64,000 bases of DNA from contig CM054058.1 of the NCBI GenBank assembly GCA_028641055.1, positions 501,411,919-501,475,918 of the forward strand. The letters are read 5' to 3'. The DNA comes from Alopecurus myosuroides (lineage: Eukaryota > Streptophyta > Magnoliopsida > Poales > Poaceae). A program made the position numbers and the translations under genes. The notes under the pieces are model-generated. The model saw only the letters and a list, made by a program, of their open reading frames with translations, made no database searches and was not told the DNA's origin. Below, one piece after another: positions 33,350 through 43,619 of the stretch (positions within the stretch are counted from its first letter, which is position 1; every line of letters begins with the position of its first letter).

Positions 33350-35677
33350 TCTACCCGGATGCCAAGTATGGAAGCTGCACGGCCCATCCTTCATGTCCGT
33401 AAAGATGAAGTTTGGAGCAGGACCCGAGTTGCCGCTACCCTGCTGGGGAGCATTGTACGGCTTCTTGATGCCTTGGCCCTGATTCTGGTTTTGCCCGTAC
33501 TGGGCTCCACCAGTTTTTTGCCTTAGGCTACTCCCAGCAGCCGTAGTCACAGCATTCACTTCCTCAGGATCGTACCGAGTATCAATCCGGTCACCCCTGC
33601 GCTTGTTGCGGAAATCATTGCGCTTGTTGTTGTTGTAGTTCCTTCTCGGCTCAGCAGAGTCAACCAGAGGCTGAGTAGGATCGCCAAGTGCATACATGTC
33701 TGCGATCTTGATTGTCTCGGCGAGAGTACTCGGCATCTCTCGCTGCAGCTTCTGCCACAACATGCTGCCATGCTTGCAGCCCTGAGCAAACCAAGTAATG
33801 TCCTGGGCCTCGTTCACACCCTCACAGGTGTTCCTTAAAGTGCTCCACCGAGTAAGATATTCGCGGTCCATCTCCTCTTCCCGCTGCTTGCAAGCGGACA
33901 GTTGTTGCGGCCTATTCGGCCTCTGGTAGGTGTTGGTGAAGTTGCTGACGAAGGCTTCCGAGAAGTCTAGCCAGCAGTTGATGCTGTGCTTGGGCAAGTT
34001 GTTGAGCCAAGTTCTTGCAGGACCTTCTAGCATCTGCGGCACGTACCGCACAGCCCATCTCCGGTTGCCACCTGCAATGTGCACGGCCGTGACATAGTCA
34101 TTCAGCCAGTCTTCTGGCTTGGTGCTCCCATTGTAGCACTTGGTTCCCCTGGCCAGCTGAAAGTGGCTCACAGATGGCTCATCCATGATGCGATGACCAA
34201 AGCACTCGGGGCCAGGCGGTCCCTTGTTCTCGAGCTGCGCGGACATGTTGATCCGGTCCAACTTGTACCTTGTGTCACTGGGCTCCAACACACGTTCCCC
34301 CACGCGATCAGCAATGTTTCTTGGGTCAGCATACCCGGTCAGCCCCATGGCCGAGTAACCATCATCGTAGCGGTCTTGCTGCACCACTGCGGGCAGCACC
34401 ACCGGGTTGGCTGCTGGCGCAGCTTCACGCGGCTGTGCTGCAGCTGGCTGTTGTACCCTCTGCCGAGTAGGCTGAGCGACGGGATGTCGAGAAGGGCCTG
34501 CATGATCTCCATCTTGCCTCTTGTTGTGAGCTTTATGGGCTTGATAGACCGCTCCTACAGTAGGGTGTTTCTGACCGGACTCTCGCGGCACAGCGTGCTG
34601 TTTTGCGGCAAGAGACGGGTCGTACACCTGCATCTGTCTATTCTTTCCAGAGCGCACACTCTGGTCCCTATCGCGATTGGGAAGCGGTGATGAGGCCTGA
34701 TCCGTAGATCTGACCGCATGCGAGTGCACAACCTGAGAAGCATCGGCACCCGGATTGGCTTTCCGGAACTCCTCATTCTGCGTAGCAACCTCTAGCACTA
34801 GCTCATTGAGCCTCTCCTGTTGCCTAGCGCGCGCGTCGCCGGCAAGATTCGGCAACTCAGCAGCTACAGCTTCTGTTGCTCTAAGTGTTTTGGCGGGGGT
34901 GTTGTATCTAGGCCTGGTAGCAGTGTTTATGGCGGCAGACTGGCTAGGAGCCTCACCAACTACTGTCATCTCGGCGCCTAAGTTGCGACGAGTAGCGCCT
35001 AGCTTAATAGGCTTCCTAACAACATGAGTAAAGCCGTGGGCCTTGTTGTACTCGTTTTGGTCTAGGCTAAGCTCGAGCCTAACCTTCTCCAGCTCCAGGT
35101 GCTCAGCGAGTAGCGCCTGACGCTGCTGGTCGATCTGCGCCCTCATGGTCATGAGCTCAAGCTCGGTGGGAGGCGGCATGCCCATCCGCATGGCGGATGC
35201 CGGTATCATCGGTGTTGTGGAAGGAGGAAGGTTCGAGTCCCTCTCGTAGGGCTTGTGGACCCTCTGGGCACCACTTGGGCCAGCAGGCTCCTCGATGACT
35301 CCCGCGGTAGCAGCCGCGCCCTTCCCGGCATCGATAGTCGGGCCGGTCATCATCACCTCCACGTTGTCCGCAGAACAGCCGGTTGGCTTTCCGCGGGTAG
35401 CGAGGACAGCAGGAGGATCTTCCGCGATGAGCACCTCCTCAGGAAACTCGCGGGTGACGGTGGTGGCGATGTAGACGAGGTGCGAGCTGAAGGAGAGCAC
35501 CGCGCCGCCTGCCGGCTTGGGCCTACCGCCGAAATCTCCGGCGTTGTCGGTGACGAAGTCGAAGGAGCCGAATCTGTGGACAAGGCCACAGACCACGCGC
35601 TCCCCATTAGCAGAAATGAGTCTCGTCCGAACATGCACTCCAGCCAGCGCCGCTGGTAGCCCCACGGTGGGCGCAAC
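33350..35677 (-). pseudogene. Outer element gag, upstream part
   Basis: An open frame covers this whole stretch, read right to left. The start matches the third element ('VCGLVHRFGSFDFVTDNAGDF'). A coiled coil ('RQALLAEHLELEKVRLELSL') lies near 35060-35140 and the Gag core near 33680-34140 ('MLEGPARTWLNNLPKHSINC', 'REYLTRWSTLRN'). The natural start in the LTR is lost: its frame meets a TAG at the LTR end, and the primer site lacks one base, so the present frame enters from a different register. The inner element cuts it at 33345-33349. Confidence 0.85.
35660..35677 (-). other. Outer element primer binding site, damaged
   Basis: On the minus strand it reads TTGCGCCCACCGTGGGG, where the other two elements have TTGGCGCCCACCGTGGGG. 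One G is missing. Confidence 0.8.
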
Positions 35678-36576
35678 TATCGTGGTAGTATCACGGCAGA
35701 CGCCATGGGATGGCTTAATGTTGGGGCCGATGGACGCTGGAGGTGATCGGGGAGGGATCATACGGCGAGTAGCCGCATGTAGGATGTATCAAACACTGCA
35801 AACAACAGGATCTTACCCAGGTTCAGGGCCCTCGTGTGGAGGTAACACCCCTACTCCTGCCTTTCTCTCTATATGTGTATTCACCGAGTAGCCACAGTAC
35901 AGTTCAGGCCTTCAGCCGAGTAGCCACTCTAGCTCTCTAGTTATCTCTATGTGTAGCGAAGCAATCCAGAATGTCGACGTGTGTGAACTAATCAAGCGAA
36001 CCTCTCACGGGAGGAGGCATGGCACCTTATATACTGGTGCCCAGCCGGATAAAAAAAGACTATAAGGTACAACTGACAGGACAGGCACACTGCAGAACAG
36101 AGCACGCCTCCGGGTTCTCGCTGACGCTGGCACCGTAAGTCGTCACGCCATTCGGAGATGGGACCTGTCCACCCTTGTCAGTGAGATAGGGTAGGCCCCT
36201 AGCACTGTCATGTCCCCTCTGTCAGTGAAAGGACTTGACAGGCGCCTACCGCACTGTAGCCACGCCGTAGCGTGGATAATCACGCGCTCCGTAAGTTGAA
36301 CCGCACGCCGGTACGAACGCAGGATACGCGGGATCCTTTGTCAGAACGGCTCCATTGACTTCTGGCCCGAGTAGGAAAGCACTCCCTCTACTCGGACCAA
36401 CTCCTCTACTCGGAGGAACATAACTTCCTTGATTCTTCCTTCTGGCCATTGGTGGGTACGACCGGATAGCAGCCTACCGGGTAGCAAGTACCGGGTAGCC
36501 AGCAACTTAGTCAAACATCACCTTTGACCTTGGCTTTAGCACTTGCCTTACCCCTACTCGGGGGTAACCCCCGACA
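35678..36576 (-). repeat. Outer element 5' LTR
   Basis: 899 bp, partner of 11456-12355. Its inner end reads CGATA on the minus strand in place of the usual CGACA, a point change that hits the LTR terminus. TATATAAG (minus) is near 36026-36034. Confidence 0.93.
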
Positions 36577-36812
36577 CATAGCCACACTCATATGCACCTA
36601 AGACGTATTGTGCACGTTATGTTGTTAGGTAGGCTGCTCCGGAGTTAGTGGCGTGAGTTAAAATTTTAAGTGGACTTTGTTTGGTGCACTGCATACATGC
36701 TTTGGGTCTTAGTTCACACGGTCGCACCGTGTTTGGTACAATGCAAGAGTCGCGCTAAGGTAACCTAGGTTTGAATATGGTGAGCTTACCGGCCTCCATG
36801 ATCATAGACGAT

Positions 36813-37140
36813 CTAGAAGAACAGGACCTTCACCATCACCACCACCAGCACGACGATGATGGAGTCTTTCATCCTACTACCCTGCATCCCAGTTGGCACT
36901 GGTGCTACCAGCTCATGATCGATCACCTCATCGGCTACGGCTACCACCTCATGAGCTCGCTCATCACTGGTGTTCAGAAAGTTGTAGTAGGTCAGTCGTG
37001 CCTCCTCCAATGTCTCGAATCCTTGATAGCTGTTGTTGGAGAAGCCAGTCACTTGTTCCTGGCAACTCCTCTACGAACTGTACACTCCATGACGCCTCCC
37101 TCTGTACACGACATACCAGTTTATCTGCAACACCACAAAC
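36813..37140 (-). pseudogene. RNase H1 N-terminal / caulimovirus-VI-like domain protein, with stop
   Basis: On the minus strand 'WYVVYRGRRHGVYSS', a TAG at 37073-37071, then 'QVTGFSNNSYQGFETLEEARLTYY' form the small domain found at the N-terminus of RNase H1 and in the viroplasmin of caulimoviruses, where it binds RNA/DNA hybrids. The stop stands where relatives have Trp. After a short linker the frame ends in a hydrophobic stretch that could anchor in a membrane (about residues 60-79 of the piece). In grasses this domain occurs in many small host genes, so it need not come from a virus. It lies beside Harbinger relics. Confidence 0.6.
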
Positions 37141-37507
37141 ATCGTAAAAATAGGATAGTAAGACGATGCACATACCAACAATGAACCAACATGAGATGAA
37201 ACATCACATTTTCAGTACGCATAGAAGTACAACAACTTGCATGTTCATAAGCAAAAGAGGATCAGAAGTTCATCCTCCGAGTATGGTGTTAACCTACCAC
37301 CACATCAAAAATGGGCGTCATCCTACCACCACCACTACCACCACCAAGTTCACCATCATCTGAGGGGTTAGTATATACCACCTCATCAAAATATACAGAC
37401 CATAAAGAGAAAATTTTAAGCCCTAACTAACCCAAAATATACACCAAATCAGTTCATCGTCGTCGACATGCTGCTGCTGCTGCCTCCTCCAGAACCATGG
37501 CACTGGC

Positions 37508-38320
37508 TCAGTCCATGTGGTACCTCGCAAGGAAGGTCCTGAGCCAAAGGGTTCTGTGCGGCCCCGACATGCCGACGAAGTTCACCCCCTGAGCCCTGTG
37601 GTCGACGAGATGGCCGAGAGCCACCATGAGGTTCTCGTCGGTGAACCCAATTTGGTCCATCACAGTCGAGTAGAGGTCAAGGTGCATGTCCGCTTGTTTG
37701 GTCTCGCGGATGGCCGAGGCGACATCCTTCACAGCCTCGGTCATGCTGGTGAATGCCTGGATCTCGTCGTCCCCAAGTGCTCCCCTCTTACGCTTGACGC
37801 CATGGTCGTGGCCGTGGCCGTGGCCGTGTCCTTGTCCCTCACCCTTCTTCTTTGTAGGGCCATCAAGGATCACCGGCTATGAATCATGTGTGTCGGCATC
37901 CTCCGGGAGAGGCACGCCGAGAGGATCACCTGATCCCATGGCGAACTTGCTAGTGGCCAAACCGAAGGAGAAGATGACCTGCATGTGCACAAAGTTCTCA
38001 ATGGGCTTGTTCATGATCTAGGCATCTTTAGGGTGCGCCTAAAATTAGATGGATTGTTAGTTAGACGTGTGTCTACATGATCATGGTTAGCTGAAGGAAA
38101 AGGTTGAAAGGGCAGCGTGCTAACCGAGATGTGGCTAACGTAGTGTACTTGTTCCAAGATGATGGTGTGAGTTTCCTCACACCACTGCACCCCACTGATG
38201 TCACGAAGCTTCACAACCTAGATCTAGCTAAGGCTCCACTTCCTGAGGTGATTGTACACCTGGGTGGAGGTCACCTCCGCTCCACAATGCTCAAAGAGCG
38301 TCCTCCCTAGCCGCCATCCG
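37508..38320 (-). pseudogene. PIF/Harbinger-associated Myb/SANT-like protein, broken
   Basis: Read on the minus strand, 'CGAEVTSTQVYNHLRKW' and 'VVKLRDISGVQWCEETHTIILEQVHY' resemble the Myb/SANT-like DNA-binding accessory protein carried by grass PIF/Harbinger elements. 'HPKDA', stop, 'MNKPIENFVHMQVIF' and a basic KKKGEGQ/KRKRG region follow. The last open piece (37873-37508) ends in 'HRTLWLRTFLA', the usual C-terminus. At least four stops interrupt it (for example near 38243, 38021 and 37878). In active elements this protein brings the transposase to the ends. Confidence 0.7.
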
Positions 38321-38639
38321 GAGTAGGTTAGTTCGCCGTCGCCGCTTACCTGGACGGTGAAGAGAGAGGGGGTCGACGGATGGAAATGACGGGCCGGTTG
38401 GAGCGGTGAGAATAGAGAGGGTGAAATAGGTGGGGGGGGGTTTCGGCGGGAGGTGACCGAATTTCTCTCGCCTCCCTTTTTGCGGCAGCGCGGGAGCTCC
38501 CGCCATCTCCGAGCTCACATGAGCTCAGCGCATGGAGGGTGCGATTTTGTATCGCTGAGACAAGAACGAGTCTGGCTCCACGAAAACTGCTGATTCGGCA
38601 GTTTCAAGCGGTCCTGGCCCGACGGTGCTTTAATCATCA

Positions 38640-38698
38640 TGCTATGCAAATTTTGGCATGCATTGAACCAAATAGCGGTCCGGCCAGGCACCCCCTAA
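38640..38698. repeat. Probable right end of a Harbinger-type element
   Basis: The sequence ends CCAGGCACCCCC at 38695 followed by TAA, a usual target triplet for PIF/Harbinger. Inward lies ATTGAACCAAATAG, close to the TTTGGTTCA seen in such ends. A clear matching left end was not found. TTTGGTGCACTGCATACATG at 36681-36700 is the best partner. Confidence 0.45.
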
Positions 38699-38763
38699 CG
38701 CTCCCATAGTCCACTGAAGATTATACATATTCCCAGTTGGCCTAATCGCCGTATCTGGACATC

Positions 38764-38871
38764 CTAATCAACAGGCTGAAGATGAAAATTCCTCATTCCC
38801 ATCTGCTTTAGTTAAGCTGGTGCCACCGACGATGAAGAACTCGATCGGCTTAACCGGAGTCAGACATCTGA
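38764..38871. repeat. Dispersed repeat R1, copy ii, left part
   Basis: Matches 2975-3090. The repeat resumes at 40657, on the far side of an inserted element. Confidence 0.75.
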
Positions 38872-39267
38872 GAGCATCTCCAGCCGCGCCCCCAAAAGGC
38901 CGCCCCAAAGGCCCTTCTCGTCCGGACAGGCCCCGAGCGCGCCCACTCGCGCCCCCCAATGGGACTTCCCGTCCGGACGACCCTTAGTTCACGTCCGGCA
39001 AACCCAGCCCAACCCCGACGAGTAGGGGTTCCCGTGGGAGCGCCGGACGAGAAGAAACTGGCGCGTGCCGTCTGCGGTCCCGCCCCGTCAGTGATACGGG
39101 TGCGCAGTCAAAGGGGCGCCCGGTATTCGTCTTCTCCCGAGACGGAGCAGAAGCGCAGGGGTCGCAGGGAGTCATCGCTTCGACCAGTCGCGTCGCCCAC
39201 GCGGCGGCCGCGCGTCTCCCCACGCGGGCGCCGGTGTTAATGCGGTGGTGCCCTTTCGTCCTACCCC

Positions 39268-39302
39268 GCCGGGTATAAATGCCCCCCCCCCCCCCCCCCC
39301 CG
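39268..39302 (+). promoter_or_regulatory. TATA box followed by a 20-base C tract
   Basis: GGGTATAAATG at 39271-39281 is followed by twenty C at 39282-39301, about 70 bp upstream of the ATG at 39374. It is probably the core promoter of the carried gene. Confidence 0.5.
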
Positions 39303-39373
39303 CCGCTCTCGCCGCGCAAACTCTTATCTCGCCGATCTCTGCCTCTCCCCTCGCCGCTCCCCTCTCGCCGCTA

Positions 39374-40381
39374 ATGGCTTTCCCCAGCGTTCACTCCTCA
39401 AGCACGAGGCGCGCGCCCTCTACGACGACTGGTACCCGTGCCCGCCGGACGTGCGCACCGAGCACGGGTTCACCATCGGCCTCTCCGGCGTGCCCATCCC
39501 CAATGCGCCGTCGGTGAGCGATGCGTCCTGGGGGCGAGAGGTGCGCCCCCACTTCTACCATCATCTCACGCCGGCGCAGCGCGCAAACCCCCGCTGGGAC
39601 CCGGCGAACCCGACGAGCACGACGCGCAACGAGCGCCAGTTCAAGCGCCTCCACGAGGAGCGCTGGAACCGCTGGGACCTCCCCGGCCCGGCGCCACCTG
39701 CCAGCGCGCGGAATAAGTACGGGCGCGAAGCGTTCTTGGACGCAGGATGGCTTCAGCCTCGACGCCGTCCTCGCCCACATTGAAGCCGGCAACGACCCGT
39801 GCCTCCCCTGGCCGGCGCCCACCCACTGGGCCCCAAGGCGGACGACGGCGACCCCCTCCGTCTCGCGCTCGTCCTCCTCCTCTGTCGGCGGCTCATCTAG
39901 GCGCCCGTGCCCGCCGCTGCGCGTGCCCAAGACGGAGCCGGGGACCTCCACGCCGGCACACCTGCGTCCGCACTCCGGCGGCATCCGCTTTGGCGGAGGA
40001 AGCGCCTCCTCCCACCGTCGCCTTGCGCCGCCCCTCCTCGTGCCCAAGACGGAGCTGAGGCTGCGTGTTCCCAAGGAGGAGCCGGGGCTGGAGCGCCCCC
40101 TCAGCCTTGCCGAACAGCTCCGGGCGCTCCAGGCGGCGTCGGCGACGGAGGACGACCCCAAGGGCATCAAGCCCGCGCTCCTCGCGCCGTACAGCACGCC
40201 GCCGCCATTGTCCGACGCGGAGGCGTCTGCGTGGTCCTTTAGCGACACGGCGGTGATGAAAGACGCGCCGCTGATCGTCCTCGACCCACCAGCGGCGGCC
40301 AACGGCAACGAGGCGGGGCCGAGACACTAGGGCCGCGACGACGACGATAGCAGCTCCGACGGCGACTACGACATGTTCAAC
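39374..40381 (+). pseudogene. Transposon-carried gene (grass TE-associated protein), frame-broken
   Basis: ATG 39374 gives 'MAFP', but one base is missing directly afterwards. The next frame reads 'KHEARALYDDWYPCPPDVR' and 'HLTPAQRANPRWDP', a pattern I know from a large family of short proteins inside grass Harbinger-like elements. A second frame change near 39745 leads to a Pro/Ser-rich part with 'VPKTEPG' and 'VPKEEPG' repeats. A TAG at 40328-40330 precedes an acidic tail (RDDDDSSSDGDYDMFN) that ends at 40381. Its function is unknown. Confidence 0.6.
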
Positions 40382-40656
40382 TAGTGAACACGTCGTCTTT
40401 TAGTTTAAATTTTAGTTTTTAGTTTAAATTTCAGTTTTTAGTTTAAATTTCATTCAAATGCTCTAATATATCATAAATATTTGAATAAAATCGTCCTTTA
40501 AAAATTTTGAACATCTTTTTTTGTTTGCGGGGCTCCAAGTGGGGCTGCGAGTGGGCAGTCGCGACCCCCACCGGCGCCTTCCTGTCCGGACGAGCTCTCA
40601 AAAGGTCTCGCCGAGCGCCCATCCGGACGCGTATTGGGGGCCGCGACGAGATGCTC

Positions 40657-40985
40657 GGACGGGAGTTGAATTGATTGACTAGCCAATTGTGCAAACCAGG
40701 TGTACCTGGTTTCAGAGGGAGCAGTGCTTTGCTGGTTCCTGTGAGAGTTGAACTTTTTTGACGGCTGCTCCACCTGGCAGAACCCAAGGAGGACGATCTG
40801 CTGATGGGAGTGTGCCCCGAATGTAGGCAATCCGGAGACACATGCCTAGCAGCTGGACCCCTGTTCGTGCTGTGATGGCTCTTCTTTTGCTTTCATGAAG
40901 AGCACCTGCTGAACGAGTGTGACCGACCACAGAAGCAGCAGCAGTAGTGCAGTACGTGTACATGCCATGTATTTCGTCGAGGTAT
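40657..40985. repeat. Dispersed repeat R1, copy ii, right part
   Basis: Matches 3090-3440 (GACTAGCCAATTGTGCAAAC onward). It ends at ATGTATTTCGTCG. Confidence 0.75.
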
Positions 40986-41748
40986 TAGTACCCGGGCTAT
41001 AACAACTTGCAGGGGGGAACTAGTTCATACACCAACTTATAAAAGTGCACTAACTAGTACATCAACTTGCTAAGTTGGAGCAAAAAAGTCCAAAACCAAT
41101 CAGAGCAAGCCATTTGGATGCCTAGGTGGCAACGGACCTTTGCAGAAACACCCCAGACTATGGTTGACTTGCAAATATGTCCTTACACGTGGACCCCGCA
41201 TGTCAGCCGGAGGAAGAATCAATTAAAATTATTTGCACTGACGGGATTCGATCCCAGGACCTCCAAGCGCACGAAGGCTCCAATAGCCACGAAGGCAATC
41301 ATAACCTTGTGATACAATAAGGCACTACTGATCTTTATACGAAGCAAAGCCTTAGGTACGCTTATTCACAAAGTTATGATGCTCTTCTGCTCTAGCGTGC
41401 CGCGCCATTCGGACATCGCCTTGGCTTTACCTCGCCAGAATTAGCATCAGCTTTGCCTCTAAAGCTAGTAGAGAGAGTGCCACTTGGGAGATGGCAACAA
41501 ACTCGTGCTTTGTTTGTAAGTTTGCATCACACACGTCCACAACATTTGTCGACAGAAAAACGATTGCGACGAGGATGATCGTAAGAGGAAATTCTGACAT
41601 GAACTGCGTGTTATCAAATGAACAGAAAGAAATAGCGAGAACAACTTAACAGGAGTACAATACTACACGAAGATTTTATGGCTTCGACTGGTCCCCTTCA
41701 GCTGCAGTGCGCGCGGAACCTGCCATGGCTCAGGCCGGCCGCCTGGGT
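40986..41748. other. Intergenic stretch, no gene recognised
   Basis: The part at 41040-41330 looks like an interspersed repeat (GGGATTCGATCCCAGGACC at 41239 resembles a tRNA T-arm but has no tRNA around it). The right part is probably the 3' flank of the OCTOPUS-like pseudogene. Confidence 0.4.
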
Positions 41749-42960
41749 TTAGTACAGACGGAGCACGCTCCGGGCGAACGACTGCGACGTCAGCTGCCGC
41801 CCGGCATGGCGCCTCGCCTCGCGCCGCCGCCGCTCCGCATCGGCGTTACGTAGAACCGAAGCATGCCGTTGTCCACGCTGCCGCGCCCCGGCGAGTGCCG
41901 CGCGCTGCGGTTCCGCTCCAGCGCGTGCGGCGGGAGCTCCTCGCCCCGACGCCTCACGTTGCCGAACAGGTACACGTCCCAGGACGCGCGCGGCTCGTCC
42001 CAGTTGAAGGCGGCGTCGCCCACGGACATGCGCCCAGCGTCGAGGGAGAAACGCGGGTCCGTATCGCACGAGTGCCGGCCCAGCGCGTGCTCCGAGCCGG
42101 CCTCCCCTCGGAGGCGCCGTCGCCTGAGGAAGGAAGGCTTGGAGGGCTTCTCCGGCGGCGGCATTGCAGCAGCCGCGGCCTTGCTCACGGCGGCCTCCTT
42201 CTTCATCTTCTGCTTGGGCCGCCATTTCTGCCATTTCTTGCTGAACACAGAGGCGGCAACCCAGAAGGTCCCCGCGACCTCTTTCAGGTCTTTCGGCGGC
42301 GCCTTCACGGGCTCCGACGACTCTAGATCCATGTGGTCCTTCATGGCCTTCACATCCCGAGCCGCCGCATTGGCCTCGGTTTCAATAATCTCCCCGGAGG
42401 TGTCCACCGCGACGACGGGCTCCACTACCTCCGTTATCTCCTCCTCGTACTCCATCACAACGGGGATGTCCTCCTCCGAGAAATCCTCCAGGACGCGCGG
42501 GAGCGGCGGTTGCTGTGGTGGAAGCGGAACGCCGGTGTTGAGCGGCACGGCAGCAGCGGCGGAAGACGAGACCGGGAAGGAACCAAACGCCGTGCCGTCG
42601 CGGACGCGGTCACGATCGTCCTGATGAAAAAGCGCCTAGAGCGTAGCGCGGCCCCGCGCATCGCACGAGCGCCGCTGCGGCTCGTCACCCCTAGCAACCG
42701 CAGCCGCCGCAGCAGCGGCAGCGAGCGCGTCCCCGCCGCGGCCGCAAGAGAACGACTTGCAGCGCCGGAGGTCCGGCGGCTCGACCGCGCCAGCCGCAGA
42801 CGAGCCGACCGGGGCGAACGGCCTGGCGAAGAGGGACCGGATGGCCGACGTGGACTTGCGCCCAGGCGCGGAGGTCGCGGCCGCGGACGCCTCGAGCCCG
42901 GCGAGGCGCTGGCGCAGGCAGGCAGGCGGCGCAGAGCCCGGCGGGGCCAAGCGTGCTGGA
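41749..42960 (-). pseudogene. OCTOPUS-like (DUF740 family) gene relic
   Basis: On the minus strand from 42950 the frame reads 'CLRQRLAGLEA', 'DLRRCKSFSCGR' and 'DEPQRRSCDARGRATL', then a TAG where relatives have Trp, then 'ALFHQDDRDRVRDGT'. It continues openly to 41790 with 'ASVFSKKWQKWRPKQKMKK' and 'RHSCDTDPRFSLDAGRMS'. These blocks define OCTOPUS and its paralogues, plasma-membrane polarity proteins of phloem cells. A frame change near 41830 puts the end ('SQSFARSVLRLY') in another frame, and a long middle section is missing. The 5' end is cut at about 42960 by repeat R2. About 390 residues remain against some 600 in full proteins. Confidence 0.8.
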
Positions 42961-42983
42961 TGGTTCTATACATATTTGCAAGT

Positions 42984-43378
42984 CAACCATATTTCGTCGT
43001 GAACAAGAGCGCGGTTCGAAAAAAAAGTGCACGCACATCCATGTCGGAGTGGCGTAGGTGACCCACGGGTACATGTCAGACTTGGATCAAGTGTATATTT
43101 CCTTTGGACGCGACATGAAACATGCCCAGATTGCGTTCCAGGAACACCTGAATGCTGACAAAGCCGTGGATCACGACTATAGGCTGTATAACCAATTGAG
43201 ATTTGCTGACCACCCTTGCCGGCTGGTGATCGCTCTGCCGCCATCACAGGTTATAAACAGGTCTCACGTCTTCTCCTTAAGCGATGCGGTACTAATAAAA
43301 CCGTAAAACGTGTACGTACATGTCCTCCTCAAGCGTACGTTCATACGGGCCGAACGGAGCACCATACAGCCTCGGCCC
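42984..43378. repeat. Dispersed repeat R2, copy iii
   Basis: Nearly the same sequence lies at 47214-47607, from ATTTCGTCGTGAACAAG to ACCATACAGCCTCGGCCC. It includes GGTTATAAACAGG (43250), which looks like a TATA box. The left edge overlaps the right edge of R1, so R1 and R2 were probably neighbours in one longer sequence. Confidence 0.75.
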
Positions 43379-43619
43379 AACAAACGCAGCCCATGAATGA
43401 AGAGAGAACACCTGGTGAATTCGGTACCCCAGACAAACTTTTAACTCAGCGGCACAATTCGTGTGTAAATTGCCTGTCCACAAAGAAAGCAACACGATCC
43501 AAGAGAGTCACACGGCTCAACTGAACTGAACTTCACTCCTGAAGCGGCCATGGGAGGCGAGGGATGTACTGTACCTGGCTTGGTGGACCGGCTATCACAC
43601 TCTCGTGCTACCCTGGTTA

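Larger units (their letters stand above)
11456..36576 (-). mobile_element. Outer Ty3/gypsy element (Tat-like, dual RNase H), split by a younger element
   Basis: The LTRs at 11456-12355 and 35678-36576 are flanked by the perfect target duplication CATAG (11451-11455 and 36577-36581). Minus-strand order is 5' LTR, primer site, gag-protease, amber codon, RT, RNase H, a second RNase H, integrase, then an opposite-strand gene and the 3' LTR. Without the nested insertion it is about 15.2 kb. Dual RNase H, large size and an additional antisense gene are traits of the Tat lineage (Grande, Cinful, RIRE2 and Ogre are relatives). The LTRs differ by roughly 3% by eye. Confidence 0.93.
38872..40656 (+). 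mobile_element. Harbinger-like element carrying a reading frame
   Basis: A 1,785-bp insertion into R1 that copy i (2975-3446) lacks. The ends are inverted: GAGCATCTCCAGCCGCG on the left, and on the minus strand from 40656 GAGCATCTCGTCGCGG. The flanking triplets are TGA and GGA, so the target duplication is imperfect. CG-rich subterminal sequence resembles the 'GAGCATCTCCA' class of grass elements. It is non-autonomous, since no transposase is seen. Confidence 0.65.

Noticed and set aside
36577..36812. Complete Harbinger element from 36577 to 38695
   Set aside because: No convincing left inverted end and no matching target triplet, so only the relics and the right end are listed.
41235..41260. 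tRNA-like GGGATTCGATCCC
   Set aside because: It resembles a T-arm and loop, but no acceptor, D or anticodon arms can be placed around it.
41790..42548. OCTOPUS-like frame as a working gene
   Set aside because: A TAG replaces a conserved Trp, the C-terminus is frameshifted, a long middle part is missing and the 5' end is cut off.
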